Below, one piece after another: positions 24,490 through 32,145 of a DNA stretch of 64,000 nucleotides. Numbering within the stretch: position 1 is the stretch's first letter; every line of letters starts with the position of its first letter. Source of the stretch: a virus; the IMG/VR virus record IMGVR_UViG_3300042922_001182, positions 174,985 to 238,984 of that record. The stretch is one strand, 5' to 3'. The translations under genes were made by a program, and so were the position numbers. The notes beneath the pieces were generated by a model. The model had not been told where the DNA came from and ran no database searches. It worked only from the letters and a program-made list of their open reading frames with translations.

Positions 24490-25221
24490 CTACGCGGTGG
24501 CCTCCCTGTTCTCGATGACGAGGTCCTCAAGGGTCAGGGGGCGCATGCCCTCCATCTCGACGATGGTGATCGTCCGCTCAAGGGCCTCCGGGACGCGGTC
24601 GCACGCGCCGATACGCTCCATGCGCTCGGCGACGTCGAGCAGGGTGCGGAGGCGGATGAGCTGCTCGTCGTCGAAGCCCTCGCGGTACCGGTTGACGAAC
24701 GTGCGCATGTCGCCGAAGACCTGGTCGGCCGTGATGAACAGGTCGCCGCTGTGGACCAGCTTGTGGGCCGTATTCGACAGGGGGACCAGGGGAATGATGT
24801 TCTCGTAGTGGCACTTCAGGATCTCGTCCGCGATGTCGTAGGGGGAGATCCTGGTGGCCGGACCGCCCTTGACGCACCTCGCCCGCACGACCGCGCTAGT
24901 GACGTCGTACAGGGTCAGGATGGCGTGGTGCATCTCGATCTTGACGCCCTTGTGCTCCTTGGGGTCCGCGCCCGCGATGAACGAGCACCGGCTGATGTCG
25001 AGGCCGGTGCCGACGTAGTGGACGTAGTCCCGGTACTCCATCGACCCGCGCACGATGCGCTCCACGCGCTTCACGTAGTTCTTGAAGTCCTTGGCCTCGT
25101 CGATCTGCCAGGCCTGCATCCTGTGGTCGGTGGTCCTGATCTTCTGGGGGACGCTCAGGGTCTCGAACTTCTCCTGATCGTCGCCGGAGCCCCTCACGGC
25201 CCCGCTGTTGGGCAACTTCAT
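24490..25221 (-). CDS. Unknown protein A of a paralogous pair
   Basis: The 243-residue protein shares motifs with 25597-26289: MHHAILTLYD (about residues 107-116 here) versus FHHYPLTLYD, then HxxNxxPLVPLSNTAH and VHSGDLFI...QVFGDMRTFV. The conserved paired histidines and a Cys (SRCSF) could bind metal; the order H-H...H...H is compatible with an HNH-like or other metal site, but no family is certain. The gene is in a four-gene minus operon that ends with RNase H. Confidence 0.6.
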   Translation of the reverse strand: MKLPNSGAVRGSGDDQEKFETLSVPQKIRTTDHRMQAWQIDEAKDFKNYVKRVERIVRGSMEYRDYVHYVGTGLDISRCSFIAGADPKEHKGVKIEMHHAILTLYDVTSAVVRARCVKGGPATRISPYDIADEILKCHYENIIPLVPLSNTAHKLVHSGDLFITADQVFGDMRTFVNRYREGFDDEQLIRLRTLLDVAERMERIGACDRVPEALERTITIVEMEGMRPLTLEDLVIENREATA

Positions 25222-25233
25222 CTCACACCTCCT

Positions 25234-25593
25234 CTAGCTGGTCCAGATGCTCGCCGAAGCCGGGAGCACCATGGAGAGACCTTCGCGGTTGTTGTGCTCC
25301 TCGCAGAGGTCGTAGGGCGTCTCGTTGCAGACGGCGAGGCCCTGGGTGAACTCGCCGCAGACCCTGCACTTGTGCATGCTGTTGCCGCCGCCCTTGACGC
25401 CGTACCGGGTCAGGTGGTCCAGCTTGTACTGCCTGTAGTGCTCTGCGGCACCCTCCCGGCTGTCGTGGCCGGGGCAGCCGTCGGCGCAGTAGCCGGTCGG
25501 GGCGACGACCCCCCGGATGTCGGAGGTCATATGGAACAGACCCGTGCCGACGCCATTCTCGTCCGCCTTCTCCAAAACAGTGTAGTGGCGCAT
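25234..25593 (-). CDS. Small zinc-binding protein
   Basis: The 119-residue protein has two cysteine groups: YCADGCPGH near residues 35-44, and CRVC near 76-79 followed by C near 89 and CEEH near 97-100. The second group has the pattern of a recombination-endonuclease or HNH-type zinc knuckle, but the catalytic histidines are not recognisable. It lies between the two paralogous genes and may be their partner. Confidence 0.55.
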   Translation of the reverse strand: MRHYTVLEKADENGVGTGLFHMTSDIRGVVAPTGYCADGCPGHDSREGAAEHYRQYKLDHLTRYGVKGGGNSMHKCRVCGEFTQGLAVCNETPYDLCEEHNNREGLSMVLPASASIWTS

Positions 25594-25596
25594 ATG

Positions 25597-26289
25597 CTAA
25601 ACCTCCTCCGACCCCATGGGGGTCACTCCGCTCTTGTTCCAAGTCCTGCGCTCGTAGGCCAGGGCGCCGCCGTGGGGGGCGCTGCGCTGGCTCTCCTCCA
25701 CCAGGGTGGCCAGCTTGTCGAAGTTCTTAGGGTGGACGCCCTCCTTGTACTTCTCGACGAAGGCGCGGATGTCCCCGAAGACCATGGACAGGGGGATGAA
25801 CAGCTGGCCGCTGTGGGCCATCTGGTGGGCCGTCTCGGAGAGCATGACCCCGCCGATACGGTCGGCGTAGTGCTCCTCCAGGAGCCTGTCGACCAGCCTC
25901 GGAACGGAGACCATCTCGCCGTTCAGGGCCATCTGCACGGCGATCGCCTCGGCGCAGTCGTACAGGGTCAGGGGGTAGTGGTGGAACTCGATGTCGGCGT
26001 TGTCGCCGTCGACGTTGCCCAGGAAGGCGCACCGGTCCATCCCCACGCTGCTCCTGAGGTAGGCCAGGTACGACGTGTACTCGTCGCTGCGCCTGAACAG
26101 AGTCTCCGCGTTCTTCACGAACTTCTTGAGCCTCTTGGGGTCGGCGTCGAAGCTCTCCGTGTAGTAGGGGAGGACGTAGTATCCTCCGTCCCTGACCTCC
26201 ACGTTGCCGTTCTTCAGCCGGAAGGCGTCGATATTGGCCACCTTGCCTAGGGGCTGCTCCTCCGCGCCGTTATCGAAATAGTCGTCCAT
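25597..26289 (-). CDS. Unknown protein B of a paralogous pair
   Basis: The 230-residue protein is homologous to 24490-25221 across about 150 residues: MDRCAFLGN, FHHYPLTLYDCAEAI, SETAHQMAHSGQLFI and MVFGDIRAFVEKYKEG are the shared blocks. The invariant histidines and cysteine suggest metal binding. The N-terminal 35 residues differ. It is the first gene of the minus operon and faces the plus gene at 26392 across a 100-nt divergent region. Confidence 0.6.
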   Translation of the reverse strand: MDDYFDNGAEEQPLGKVANIDAFRLKNGNVEVRDGGYYVLPYYTESFDADPKRLKKFVKNAETLFRRSDEYTSYLAYLRSSVGMDRCAFLGNVDGDNADIEFHHYPLTLYDCAEAIAVQMALNGEMVSVPRLVDRLLEEHYADRIGGVMLSETAHQMAHSGQLFIPLSMVFGDIRAFVEKYKEGVHPKNFDKLATLVEESQRSAPHGGALAYERRTWNKSGVTPMGSEEV

Positions 26290-26338
26290 CTCTTGGATCT
26301 CCTTTCCTCTCTATCCTAATCATTTGTTCGCCGTTCGT

Positions 26339-26358
26339 CCACATATTATGAGGGTGAA
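26339..26358 (+). promoter_or_regulatory. Phage promoter motif
   Basis: CCACATATTAT followed by GAGGGTGAAT. It lies about 42 nt upstream of the start at 26392 in the divergent gap 26290-26391. Confidence 0.65.
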
Positions 26359-26391
26359 TCCTATTGAACCAAACCGCAAGGAGGTATGGAG

Positions 26392-27531
26392 TTGCGCGAT
26401 ACCGATAGCACTAAGAAGAAAGAAATGATCGAGTTCATCTTCAAGGCGATCGTGTCCTACATGGAAAGGCACAGCCTGGCCACCGATAGCTTCGAGAACT
26501 ACGATAAGGATAGAGCCTGCACCGCCGCCTACCAGAGCCACATCGAGGCGATCCTTAGTGGGTTGGGGCTCAACTGGCACGTCGTGTTCGACATTATGTC
26601 ACCCGGTGGGAACATCCTCGCGATGAGCTCCGCGAAAGATGTCCCCACGACGGAGGGTGGTACCATGTACCGTGGTTGCGTGAAGTACCTGACGGATTTC
26701 CTCGGAGGTCTGTACGGCAACGCATCGGGCCACCCCGGCGTCGACTACTTCGCCGCCGATCTGTACGACATGGCCGTTGAGAGCAACACCACGCTCCGGG
26801 TGCCCCACTGGGACGTGGCCACCCCGAAGGAAACCCGGAAGGCTGAGCCGGTGACCTTCGAGGTCAGCGTGCTCCTGTTCAGCAGGGAGAAGCTACGCAT
26901 GTACCAGTCCGAAATCGCCAGGGCCGAAGAGTGCGAGGCCAACCCTAGCACCATCCCCGACGAAGAGTTGCTCGGCATGGCCGTCACCAACTTCGGGGAG
27001 GCGAGGTCACTGGAGATGGGCTACCAGATCCGCACCTGCAGGGTCGTCCATAAAGCCACGGCACTGGAGGAAGGGGAGAAGGAGGCCGACACGAAGCTGC
27101 TGGAGTACTGGCAGCTCGGCACCCACTTCCCCTTCAACCCCACGGAGGCGGACCTCCGTGATCTGGAGGCGACCCGAGAGGTCGTACTGAGGTACATGGT
27201 GGACAACTCCCTGGGCACCGGGGCGTTCAACCAGTCCAATAGCGCCCCGAACGAGGCGTCGGAGGTCATCGACCACTACCGGGCCATCCTCAACAAGCTG
27301 GAGCTCGACACCGACGGCTGGGACGTGCGCTTCACCTCCGGCGAGACCTTCTACGAGCTCACGGCCGAGCGCCAGACCACCGAGTACGGCGGTCTCCTCG
27401 GGTCCCTGACTTGCATGAAGCAGGTGAAGAAGATCGCCCACATCTTCAACGGAACCTACAACAACGTGGACACCGCAGCGAAGTTCCTCGCCCTCGACCT
27501 CGTCGACATGAAGAGACTGTCAGAAAGGTAG
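26392..27531 (+). CDS. Unknown protein with an internal duplication
   Basis: TTG 26392 is preferred because an AAGGAGGT site lies 7 nt before it; ATG 26386 is too close. The 379-residue protein contains two copies of a roughly 130-residue unit. Copy 1 reads YMERHSLATDSFEN...YQSHIEAILSGLGL...WHVVFD and copy 2 YMVDNSLGTGAFNQ...DHYRAILNKLEL...WDVRFT. Each is followed by a strand-helix pair ending near VDYFAADLYDM or LALDLVDMK. It sits 9 nt before a GHKL ATPase gene and may act with it. The function is unknown. Confidence 0.6.
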   Translation: MRDTDSTKKKEMIEFIFKAIVSYMERHSLATDSFENYDKDRACTAAYQSHIEAILSGLGLNWHVVFDIMSPGGNILAMSSAKDVPTTEGGTMYRGCVKYLTDFLGGLYGNASGHPGVDYFAADLYDMAVESNTTLRVPHWDVATPKETRKAEPVTFEVSVLLFSREKLRMYQSEIARAEECEANPSTIPDEELLGMAVTNFGEARSLEMGYQIRTCRVVHKATALEEGEKEADTKLLEYWQLGTHFPFNPTEADLRDLEATREVVLRYMVDNSLGTGAFNQSNSAPNEASEVIDHYRAILNKLELDTDGWDVRFTSGETFYELTAERQTTEYGGLLGSLTCMKQVKKIAHIFNGTYNNVDTAAKFLALDLVDMKRLSER

Positions 27532-27540
27532 GCTAGAGCC

Positions 27541-29331
27541 TTGGAAGACAAAGAGAAGAAGTACGGGGACCTGATCAACCAGGACGCCGCCCGTCGAGTA
27601 CTGCGCGGGATGTTCAACGACTCCGTCCCCGGGGTCGTCGCCGAGCTGCTGCAGAACGCCCAGCGGGCGGGCGCCACCCGCGTGGAGTTCGCCACCTCGG
27701 GGGAGGGTGGGTCCTACGCCGTCTCCTACAGGGACGACGGCCACGGTCTCCTCGGCGGTATGGACGGGCTGCACGCCTTCCTGAAGCTGGCCGAGACCTT
27801 CTTCGAGAACCCCGACGTGTACGACCAGCAGCCCATGGGGGTCGGCATCTACTCCCTCCTGGCCCACCCCGACATCCAGTCGGTGGTCGTCCGCTCCGGG
27901 GGCCTGGCGCTGGAGGTCGACACCCAGCGGTGGTGGGTGGAGCCCGGCTACTCGAAGACCTGGTTCGACCGCGTCCTTGAGTCGTCTGCCGAAGCCGACC
28001 CCGGCCTCAGGCTCAACATCACCTGCAACGCGTCCTTCGCGAAGGCCCTGAAGGACTGCCTCCCACCCTACCGCCCTCAGGCCCTGGAGGCCGAGGGCAG
28101 GGTCCGGGAGGTGCTAAACTTCCCCGCCGTCGGGTACGAGGGCATTCTTTCTGTGTCCCTTGATGGAACCCCTGTCTACACTGGTATCCCCCGCCGCATC
28201 CGAATCCCCGAATCCATCCTGAACTTCGAGTTCAGGGGCTCCATGGTCCGTGCCTCCTGGGTGGACCCGGAGGGCGGTGGCGCTACCCCGTCCTCCGTCG
28301 TGAACTGGTACGGCCAGCTCATCCCGATCGCCTCCAAGCGCCTCCGTAGGCTGCAGTTCTTCATGGACGTGAAGGACGGAAGGCCGCTGAACCCGCTGAC
28401 CCCCACCAGGAAGGGCATCGTCGAGGACGAGGCGTTCACCGAGCTCCTACAGGAGCTGGAGGACAAGCTGTTCGCATTCGTCTGCGACGAGTCCAACCGC
28501 CACCGGATCGGGCCCACCGTGATCGCTGGCCTGTTCACCATCGACGCGGCGAGGGCCCGCCGCCGGTGCCCCTACTACCTCGCCGCCAGGGTGGACAAGG
28601 CGGAGCCGTACCCCACCTCGTTCGAGTCCCTGACCCACACAAGCGATCTCGTGATCCTCTCCTACGACGAGGTGGTCACGGTCGTCGAGCCAGCCGTCCG
28701 GGTGTTCGACCAGGCCACGAAGAAGGAGATCAGCCTGACCATGAAGGGCCTCTCTACCTTCGCAGCCCTGGAGGGGGCCCCGGAGATGGTCATCCCCACC
28801 AGGTTCGCCGACTCCAAGCGGCTCCACAAGCAGGCTGTCTGGTGGGTGGTGGACACCGCCGCAGCTAACAAGGCAGCACGGTTCATCGTCCCTCCCGGCT
28901 TCTGGGCCGTCGGCGGTGTCGACGAGGTCCCCACCAACCTGAAAGCCGTGGAGGGGGAGGTGTTCGCCCTGGAGGTCCCCGCAGCCAGGGAGATCAGGGA
29001 CGCCGAGTGGCTCTGCGGCACCGACGACCCCGTAGGGTTCCTCCAGAGGTGGTCCAACGCGGCCTTCGAGCCCGCAGTGGAGGAGCGCCTGTTCGAAGAC
29101 GAGCTCTCCGACTACAGCGACTCCGTCAAGCGGCTGATCCGCAAGGTGCTCGGGAACCGCATACCCCTCAACTTCACACACGGGGAGCTCCAGCAGTTCT
29201 TCCCCGAGCGTCAGAAGACGAAGATATCCTCCGTGGTGTTCATCCACGGCAACCCGGGGTCGTCGATCCCGACAGAGATAGCAGTCTACTCCTCCGACGG
29301 GCAGGAGGTTCGCCTCACCATCATGGAGTAG
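27541..29331 (+). CDS. GHKL (Hsp90/histidine-kinase-fold) ATPase A
   Basis: TTG 27541 begins a 596-residue protein with Bergerat ATP-binding motifs at the N-terminus: N-box ELLQNAQRA (E35, N39), G1 DDGHGL (D65-L70) and G2 PMGVGIYSLL (98-107). The next domain contains WYGQLIPI (about 257) and LTPTRKGIV (about 285), the latter in the place where transducer or middle-domain basic residues contact ATP in GHKL enzymes. The remaining 300 residues are not recognised. A paralogue lies at 37504-39468. An Hsp90-like or MORC-like machine role is possible; no kinase H-box or topoisomerase domain is seen. Confidence 0.75.
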   Translation: MEDKEKKYGDLINQDAARRVLRGMFNDSVPGVVAELLQNAQRAGATRVEFATSGEGGSYAVSYRDDGHGLLGGMDGLHAFLKLAETFFENPDVYDQQPMGVGIYSLLAHPDIQSVVVRSGGLALEVDTQRWWVEPGYSKTWFDRVLESSAEADPGLRLNITCNASFAKALKDCLPPYRPQALEAEGRVREVLNFPAVGYEGILSVSLDGTPVYTGIPRRIRIPESILNFEFRGSMVRASWVDPEGGGATPSSVVNWYGQLIPIASKRLRRLQFFMDVKDGRPLNPLTPTRKGIVEDEAFTELLQELEDKLFAFVCDESNRHRIGPTVIAGLFTIDAARARRRCPYYLAARVDKAEPYPTSFESLTHTSDLVILSYDEVVTVVEPAVRVFDQATKKEISLTMKGLSTFAALEGAPEMVIPTRFADSKRLHKQAVWWVVDTAAANKAARFIVPPGFWAVGGVDEVPTNLKAVEGEVFALEVPAAREIRDAEWLCGTDDPVGFLQRWSNAAFEPAVEERLFEDELSDYSDSVKRLIRKVLGNRIPLNFTHGELQQFFPERQKTKISSVVFIHGNPGSSIPTEIAVYSSDGQEVRLTIME

Positions 29332-29356
29332 ACGACACTAGGAAGGAGAAACACCA

Positions 29357-29845
29357 ATGACCGTTAAGAAGGCCGTCCCGCCCAAGCCGAAGGCCGCCGC
29401 CAAGCAGCCCACCCGCATCACCCCGAAGGGGGACCACGCGGCCCTCGCCGTCATCCCCTCGGAGCAGCCGCCCGGCACCGCCCTGCTGTACGCCACCGTC
29501 GGCGGCCAGGAGGACCCGGAGACGGACCACGAGTACGCCGAGGGCGTCATGCTGTTCGTCAACGGCAAGCTCATCATGGAGGACTTCGGCGGCTGCTTCG
29601 CGGCGGCTGGAGTCGGCCTGTGGGCGATGGCCGCGAACCTCTCCGAGGCCCTCGGCGCCGAGATCGTCAAGGAGGAGATCGGCAAGGAGCACGAGGAGCG
29701 GATGGAGAAGTACTCCTACTCCGAGGCCCTGAACGGCCGCTCGGCCGACTCCCTCGACATGGCGATGTGGACCCTCGCCGACCGAGGCCTCATCGACTAC
29801 ACCCCTATGCACCTGCGAGAGCAGGAGAAGGAGATCACCGAATAA
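29357..29845 (+). CDS. Small acidic protein next to GHKL ATPase A
   Basis: The 162-residue product has a basic Pro/Ala/Lys-rich first 25 residues and a domain with VMLFVNGKLIMEDFGGCFAA followed by a helix ending LGAEIV. This strand-NGKL-strand-helix unit resembles those in the next gene. ATG 29357 follows GGAAGGAGAAACACC. It overlaps the next start by TAATG. Confidence 0.55.
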   Translation: MTVKKAVPPKPKAAAKQPTRITPKGDHAALAVIPSEQPPGTALLYATVGGQEDPETDHEYAEGVMLFVNGKLIMEDFGGCFAAAGVGLWAMAANLSEALGAEIVKEEIGKEHEERMEKYSYSEALNGRSADSLDMAMWTLADRGLIDYTPMHLREQEKEITE

Positions 29846-30459
29846 TGAGCGACGCGATCCTCAACCCCACCCACGTCTCCATCAACGACCACGTCCTGGT
29901 CTCGACCGAGGCGGCGGAGTACGCACTCGTCCTGTTCATCGGCGGCCAGCTCGTCACCCACGGCTCCGAGGGCGCCGGGGCCGAGACCGTCCGGCAGCTG
30001 GCCACCCAGCTCGCCTCCCTCTACGGCCAGAACGTGGTCGACCTGAGCTTCGAGGCCGCCCAGGTCGGCTACGAGTTCGACGACATCTACAATGACCAGG
30101 ACGTGCTGTTCAGCACCCTGACGAAGTGGCTGACGTCGCTGCGCACCGGCGAGGAGGAGCCCCGCGTGACGTTCGTCGAGGTCATCAGCCTGAACGACGC
30201 CGACAAGTCGCAGGCCGCCTTCCTCAACGGCCAGCTGGTCGTCTTCGACCGCGACCGCCGCAACCCGGACTTCACGGCCTCCGAGGTCGCCAACCGCATG
30301 GCGACGGCGCTCGGAGTCGGCCTGGAGTCGGTGGAGTGTCCCATCGAGCACATCGCCATGCCCCAGAACGGCGACTACGAGGTGACGGACCTCGTCCAGT
30401 GGGTCCAGATCAACTACTTCCCGGAGCTCCTGGAGGAGGAGTCCGCTCAGCCCGAGTAG
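29845..30459 (+). CDS. Acidic protein with two similar domains
   Basis: ATG 29845 overlaps the previous stop. The 204-residue product has two related units: ALVLFIGGQLVTHG...VRQLATQLASLYG and AAFLNGQLVVFDRD...VANRMATALGV. Both match the NGKL unit of the preceding gene. A multi-copy small alpha/beta domain is therefore encoded by two adjacent genes downstream of a GHKL ATPase. Biochemical role unknown. Confidence 0.55.
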   Translation: MSDAILNPTHVSINDHVLVSTEAAEYALVLFIGGQLVTHGSEGAGAETVRQLATQLASLYGQNVVDLSFEAAQVGYEFDDIYNDQDVLFSTLTKWLTSLRTGEEEPRVTFVEVISLNDADKSQAAFLNGQLVVFDRDRRNPDFTASEVANRMATALGVGLESVECPIEHIAMPQNGDYEVTDLVQWVQINYFPELLEEESAQPE

Positions 30460-30491
30460 GGCCAGGGCGAACGAGTTTTAATCCGAAAGGG

Positions 30492-30519
30492 TGGGTGCCA
30501 GCAGGCGCCCATTCTTTTT
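30492..30519 (+). terminator. Rho-independent terminator
   Basis: TGGGTGCC pairs with GGCGCCCA around AGCA and runs into TTCTTTTT. The next promoter motif starts three bases later. Confidence 0.75.
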
Positions 30520-30521
30520 GT

Positions 30522-30540
30522 CCACATATTATAGACGCGA
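30522..30540 (+). promoter_or_regulatory. Phage promoter motif
   Basis: CCACATATTATAG, exact to the CACATATTAT core, lies 36 nt before TTG 30568. The downstream block is GACGCGAGC instead of GTGAC. Confidence 0.65.
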
Positions 30541-30567
30541 GCCCAACCCAACATAGGAGGTAAGACA

Positions 30568-31029
30568 TTGATCGAAATACGCCAAGAGAGCGAGGCCACC
30601 GCCCTGCTCGCCAACCCCGACCTCAGCCCCGCCATGCGGGCCATGATCGAGGGGTGCGGCAGCATCCAGAAGGCCATCGTCGATGGTCTGTCGGATGGAC
30701 CCTGGACGGTCGAGGACGTCGGCTGGTGCGTCATCATCGAGAACGTAAACGATCTCGCCTCCTTCGAGGCGAGCGGCGAGATCGAAGACGGCATCGTGTG
30801 GACGACGGCCGAGGCCGTCACCTACAACAGCGAGCACCAGTTCTTCAGCATCACCATCATCTACAACAACGACTTCGGCAAGAACTTCTTCGTTCCCTAC
30901 GAGATCCTGGGTAACAACGAGCGCGTCGAGCTGCTGAAGCAGGCCGTCGAATACGAGCGGTCGGCCCTGAAGACGCTCTCGGAGGCCTACGAGATCCTCA
31001 AGGACTCCAAGAAGGACGGCCCCAAGTGA
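30568..31029 (+). CDS. Unknown phage protein
   Basis: TTG 30568 follows AGGAGGTAAGACA. The 153-residue protein has an N-terminal helical half, a central beta region (FFSITIIYNNDFGKNFFV) and a C-terminal Lys/Glu-rich helix. Nothing is recognised. It overlaps the next gene by 4 nt. Confidence 0.55.
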   Translation: MIEIRQESEATALLANPDLSPAMRAMIEGCGSIQKAIVDGLSDGPWTVEDVGWCVIIENVNDLASFEASGEIEDGIVWTTAEAVTYNSEHQFFSITIIYNNDFGKNFFVPYEILGNNERVELLKQAVEYERSALKTLSEAYEILKDSKKDGPK

Positions 31030-31226
31030 GCGCCCCGAACCGCTGCGGGGAGTGCCCCGCCTGCATCCGCTTCAAGCGGGTGCAGCAGCAGATGCTCTCC
31101 AACCTGCCCCTGATCGCCAACGGCATGATGGTCCAGGGGAGCCACCTAACGGACAGCGACGTGGCCTTCTACAACCGCTCCCTAGAGGAGAACCCCTGCG
31201 AAAAGAAAGAAGGTGAGCAACAGTGA
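31026..31226 (+). CDS. Small cysteine-containing protein
   Basis: GTG 31026 overlaps the previous stop. The 66-residue product has CGECPAC near residues 7-13 and a later cysteine, suggesting an incomplete zinc or metal site. It is linked by 4-nt overlaps to genes on both sides. Confidence 0.5.
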   Translation: MSAPNRCGECPACIRFKRVQQQMLSNLPLIANGMMVQGSHLTDSDVAFYNRSLEENPCEKKEGEQQ

Positions 31227-32047
31227 ACGAGCCCATCAGCACCCAGGACATGCTCCTGGCCGTCTGCACGACCCTCATGTGGAGCATGTTCGGGGGAGGT
31301 CGGAGGCCCCTCACCACCAAGAGCGACGGGAAGGAAGTGGCGTTGCTGTACCTCCCCGAGCGGTTCAGCGGGGTCGAGGCCCTGATCGCCGTGAGGTCGG
31401 AGAACATCGTTGGGAAGGCCCTCCACATCAAGGGGTTCTCCCTGGTCTTCACCGCGACGACGGCCGTCGGTCGCGACGCCCTCATGGACGCCCAGCAGGA
31501 CATGCGGCAGAGGAAGGGCTGGTTCGACTCGCCCAGCGAGCCCATCCGGGCGCTGGCGCAGTGGGGGCTTGAGGGGGAGGACCCCTCGTCCATCACCGTC
31601 GAGCTGGACACCGGCTCCATCACGGAGGCCGTGCACGTCTTCACGGAGGCGATGGTCATCGTCGACAACCTGTTGAAGAGCACGACCGACGCGGCGTGCT
31701 CCTCTTTCCGCGAGAAGGTCAGGCGGGTGGCCGAGGACACCCTCGACGAGATGTCGCACATCGACCGCCCGCTCTTCAACCTGTGCATGCAGGCCGTCGG
31801 CCTGGGGCGCATCCAGACCGTCGTCGACACGACGACCGACAGGGCGGGTGTCGCGATCGCGCCCGTCACCAGGCTCACCGCCCTGGTCCCCTTCCCCTTC
31901 AACACCAACGGCAACAGCGCCCTCTCCCTGAGCATGCTGCTCTCCGCCAGCGCCCCCGAGGAGTGCGAGGAGGCCTTCATGCTCACGTTGAAGGAGGCCA
32001 TCCATACCTCCGTCAACTACAGCCAGGAGGCTGAGACCACGCCCTGA
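31223..32047 (+). CDS. Unknown phage protein
   Basis: GTG 31223 overlaps the previous stop. The 274-residue protein alternates strands and helices; its VDTTTDRAGVAIAPVTRL...LVPFPF segment weakly resembles VDTSTDAVALVTCQCVMDR...LVPVPL of 40875-41780, so the two may be distant relatives. It ends just before a strong terminator. Confidence 0.5.
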   Translation: MNEPISTQDMLLAVCTTLMWSMFGGGRRPLTTKSDGKEVALLYLPERFSGVEALIAVRSENIVGKALHIKGFSLVFTATTAVGRDALMDAQQDMRQRKGWFDSPSEPIRALAQWGLEGEDPSSITVELDTGSITEAVHVFTEAMVIVDNLLKSTTDAACSSFREKVRRVAEDTLDEMSHIDRPLFNLCMQAVGLGRIQTVVDTTTDRAGVAIAPVTRLTALVPFPFNTNGNSALSLSMLLSASAPEECEEAFMLTLKEAIHTSVNYSQEAETTP

Positions 32048-32057
32048 GGGCGAACTG

Positions 32058-32086
32058 CGGGGGGCCTCGGCCCCCCGTATTTTTTT
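32058..32086 (+). terminator. Rho-independent terminator
   Basis: CGGGGGGCC/GGCCCCCCG with a short loop is followed by TATTTTTTT. It separates the 30.5-32.0 kb unit from the tail/baseplate genes. Confidence 0.85.
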
Positions 32087-32145
32087 GGGCACGGCAACAA
32101 TCCCATAGGCAACTACGTGAGAATTTCCGACTGGGGGTGACCGCA

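Noticed and set aside
27541-29331. Sensor histidine kinase
   Set aside because: The GHKL motifs are N-terminal, with no dimerisation H-box, transmembrane sensor or receiver partner.
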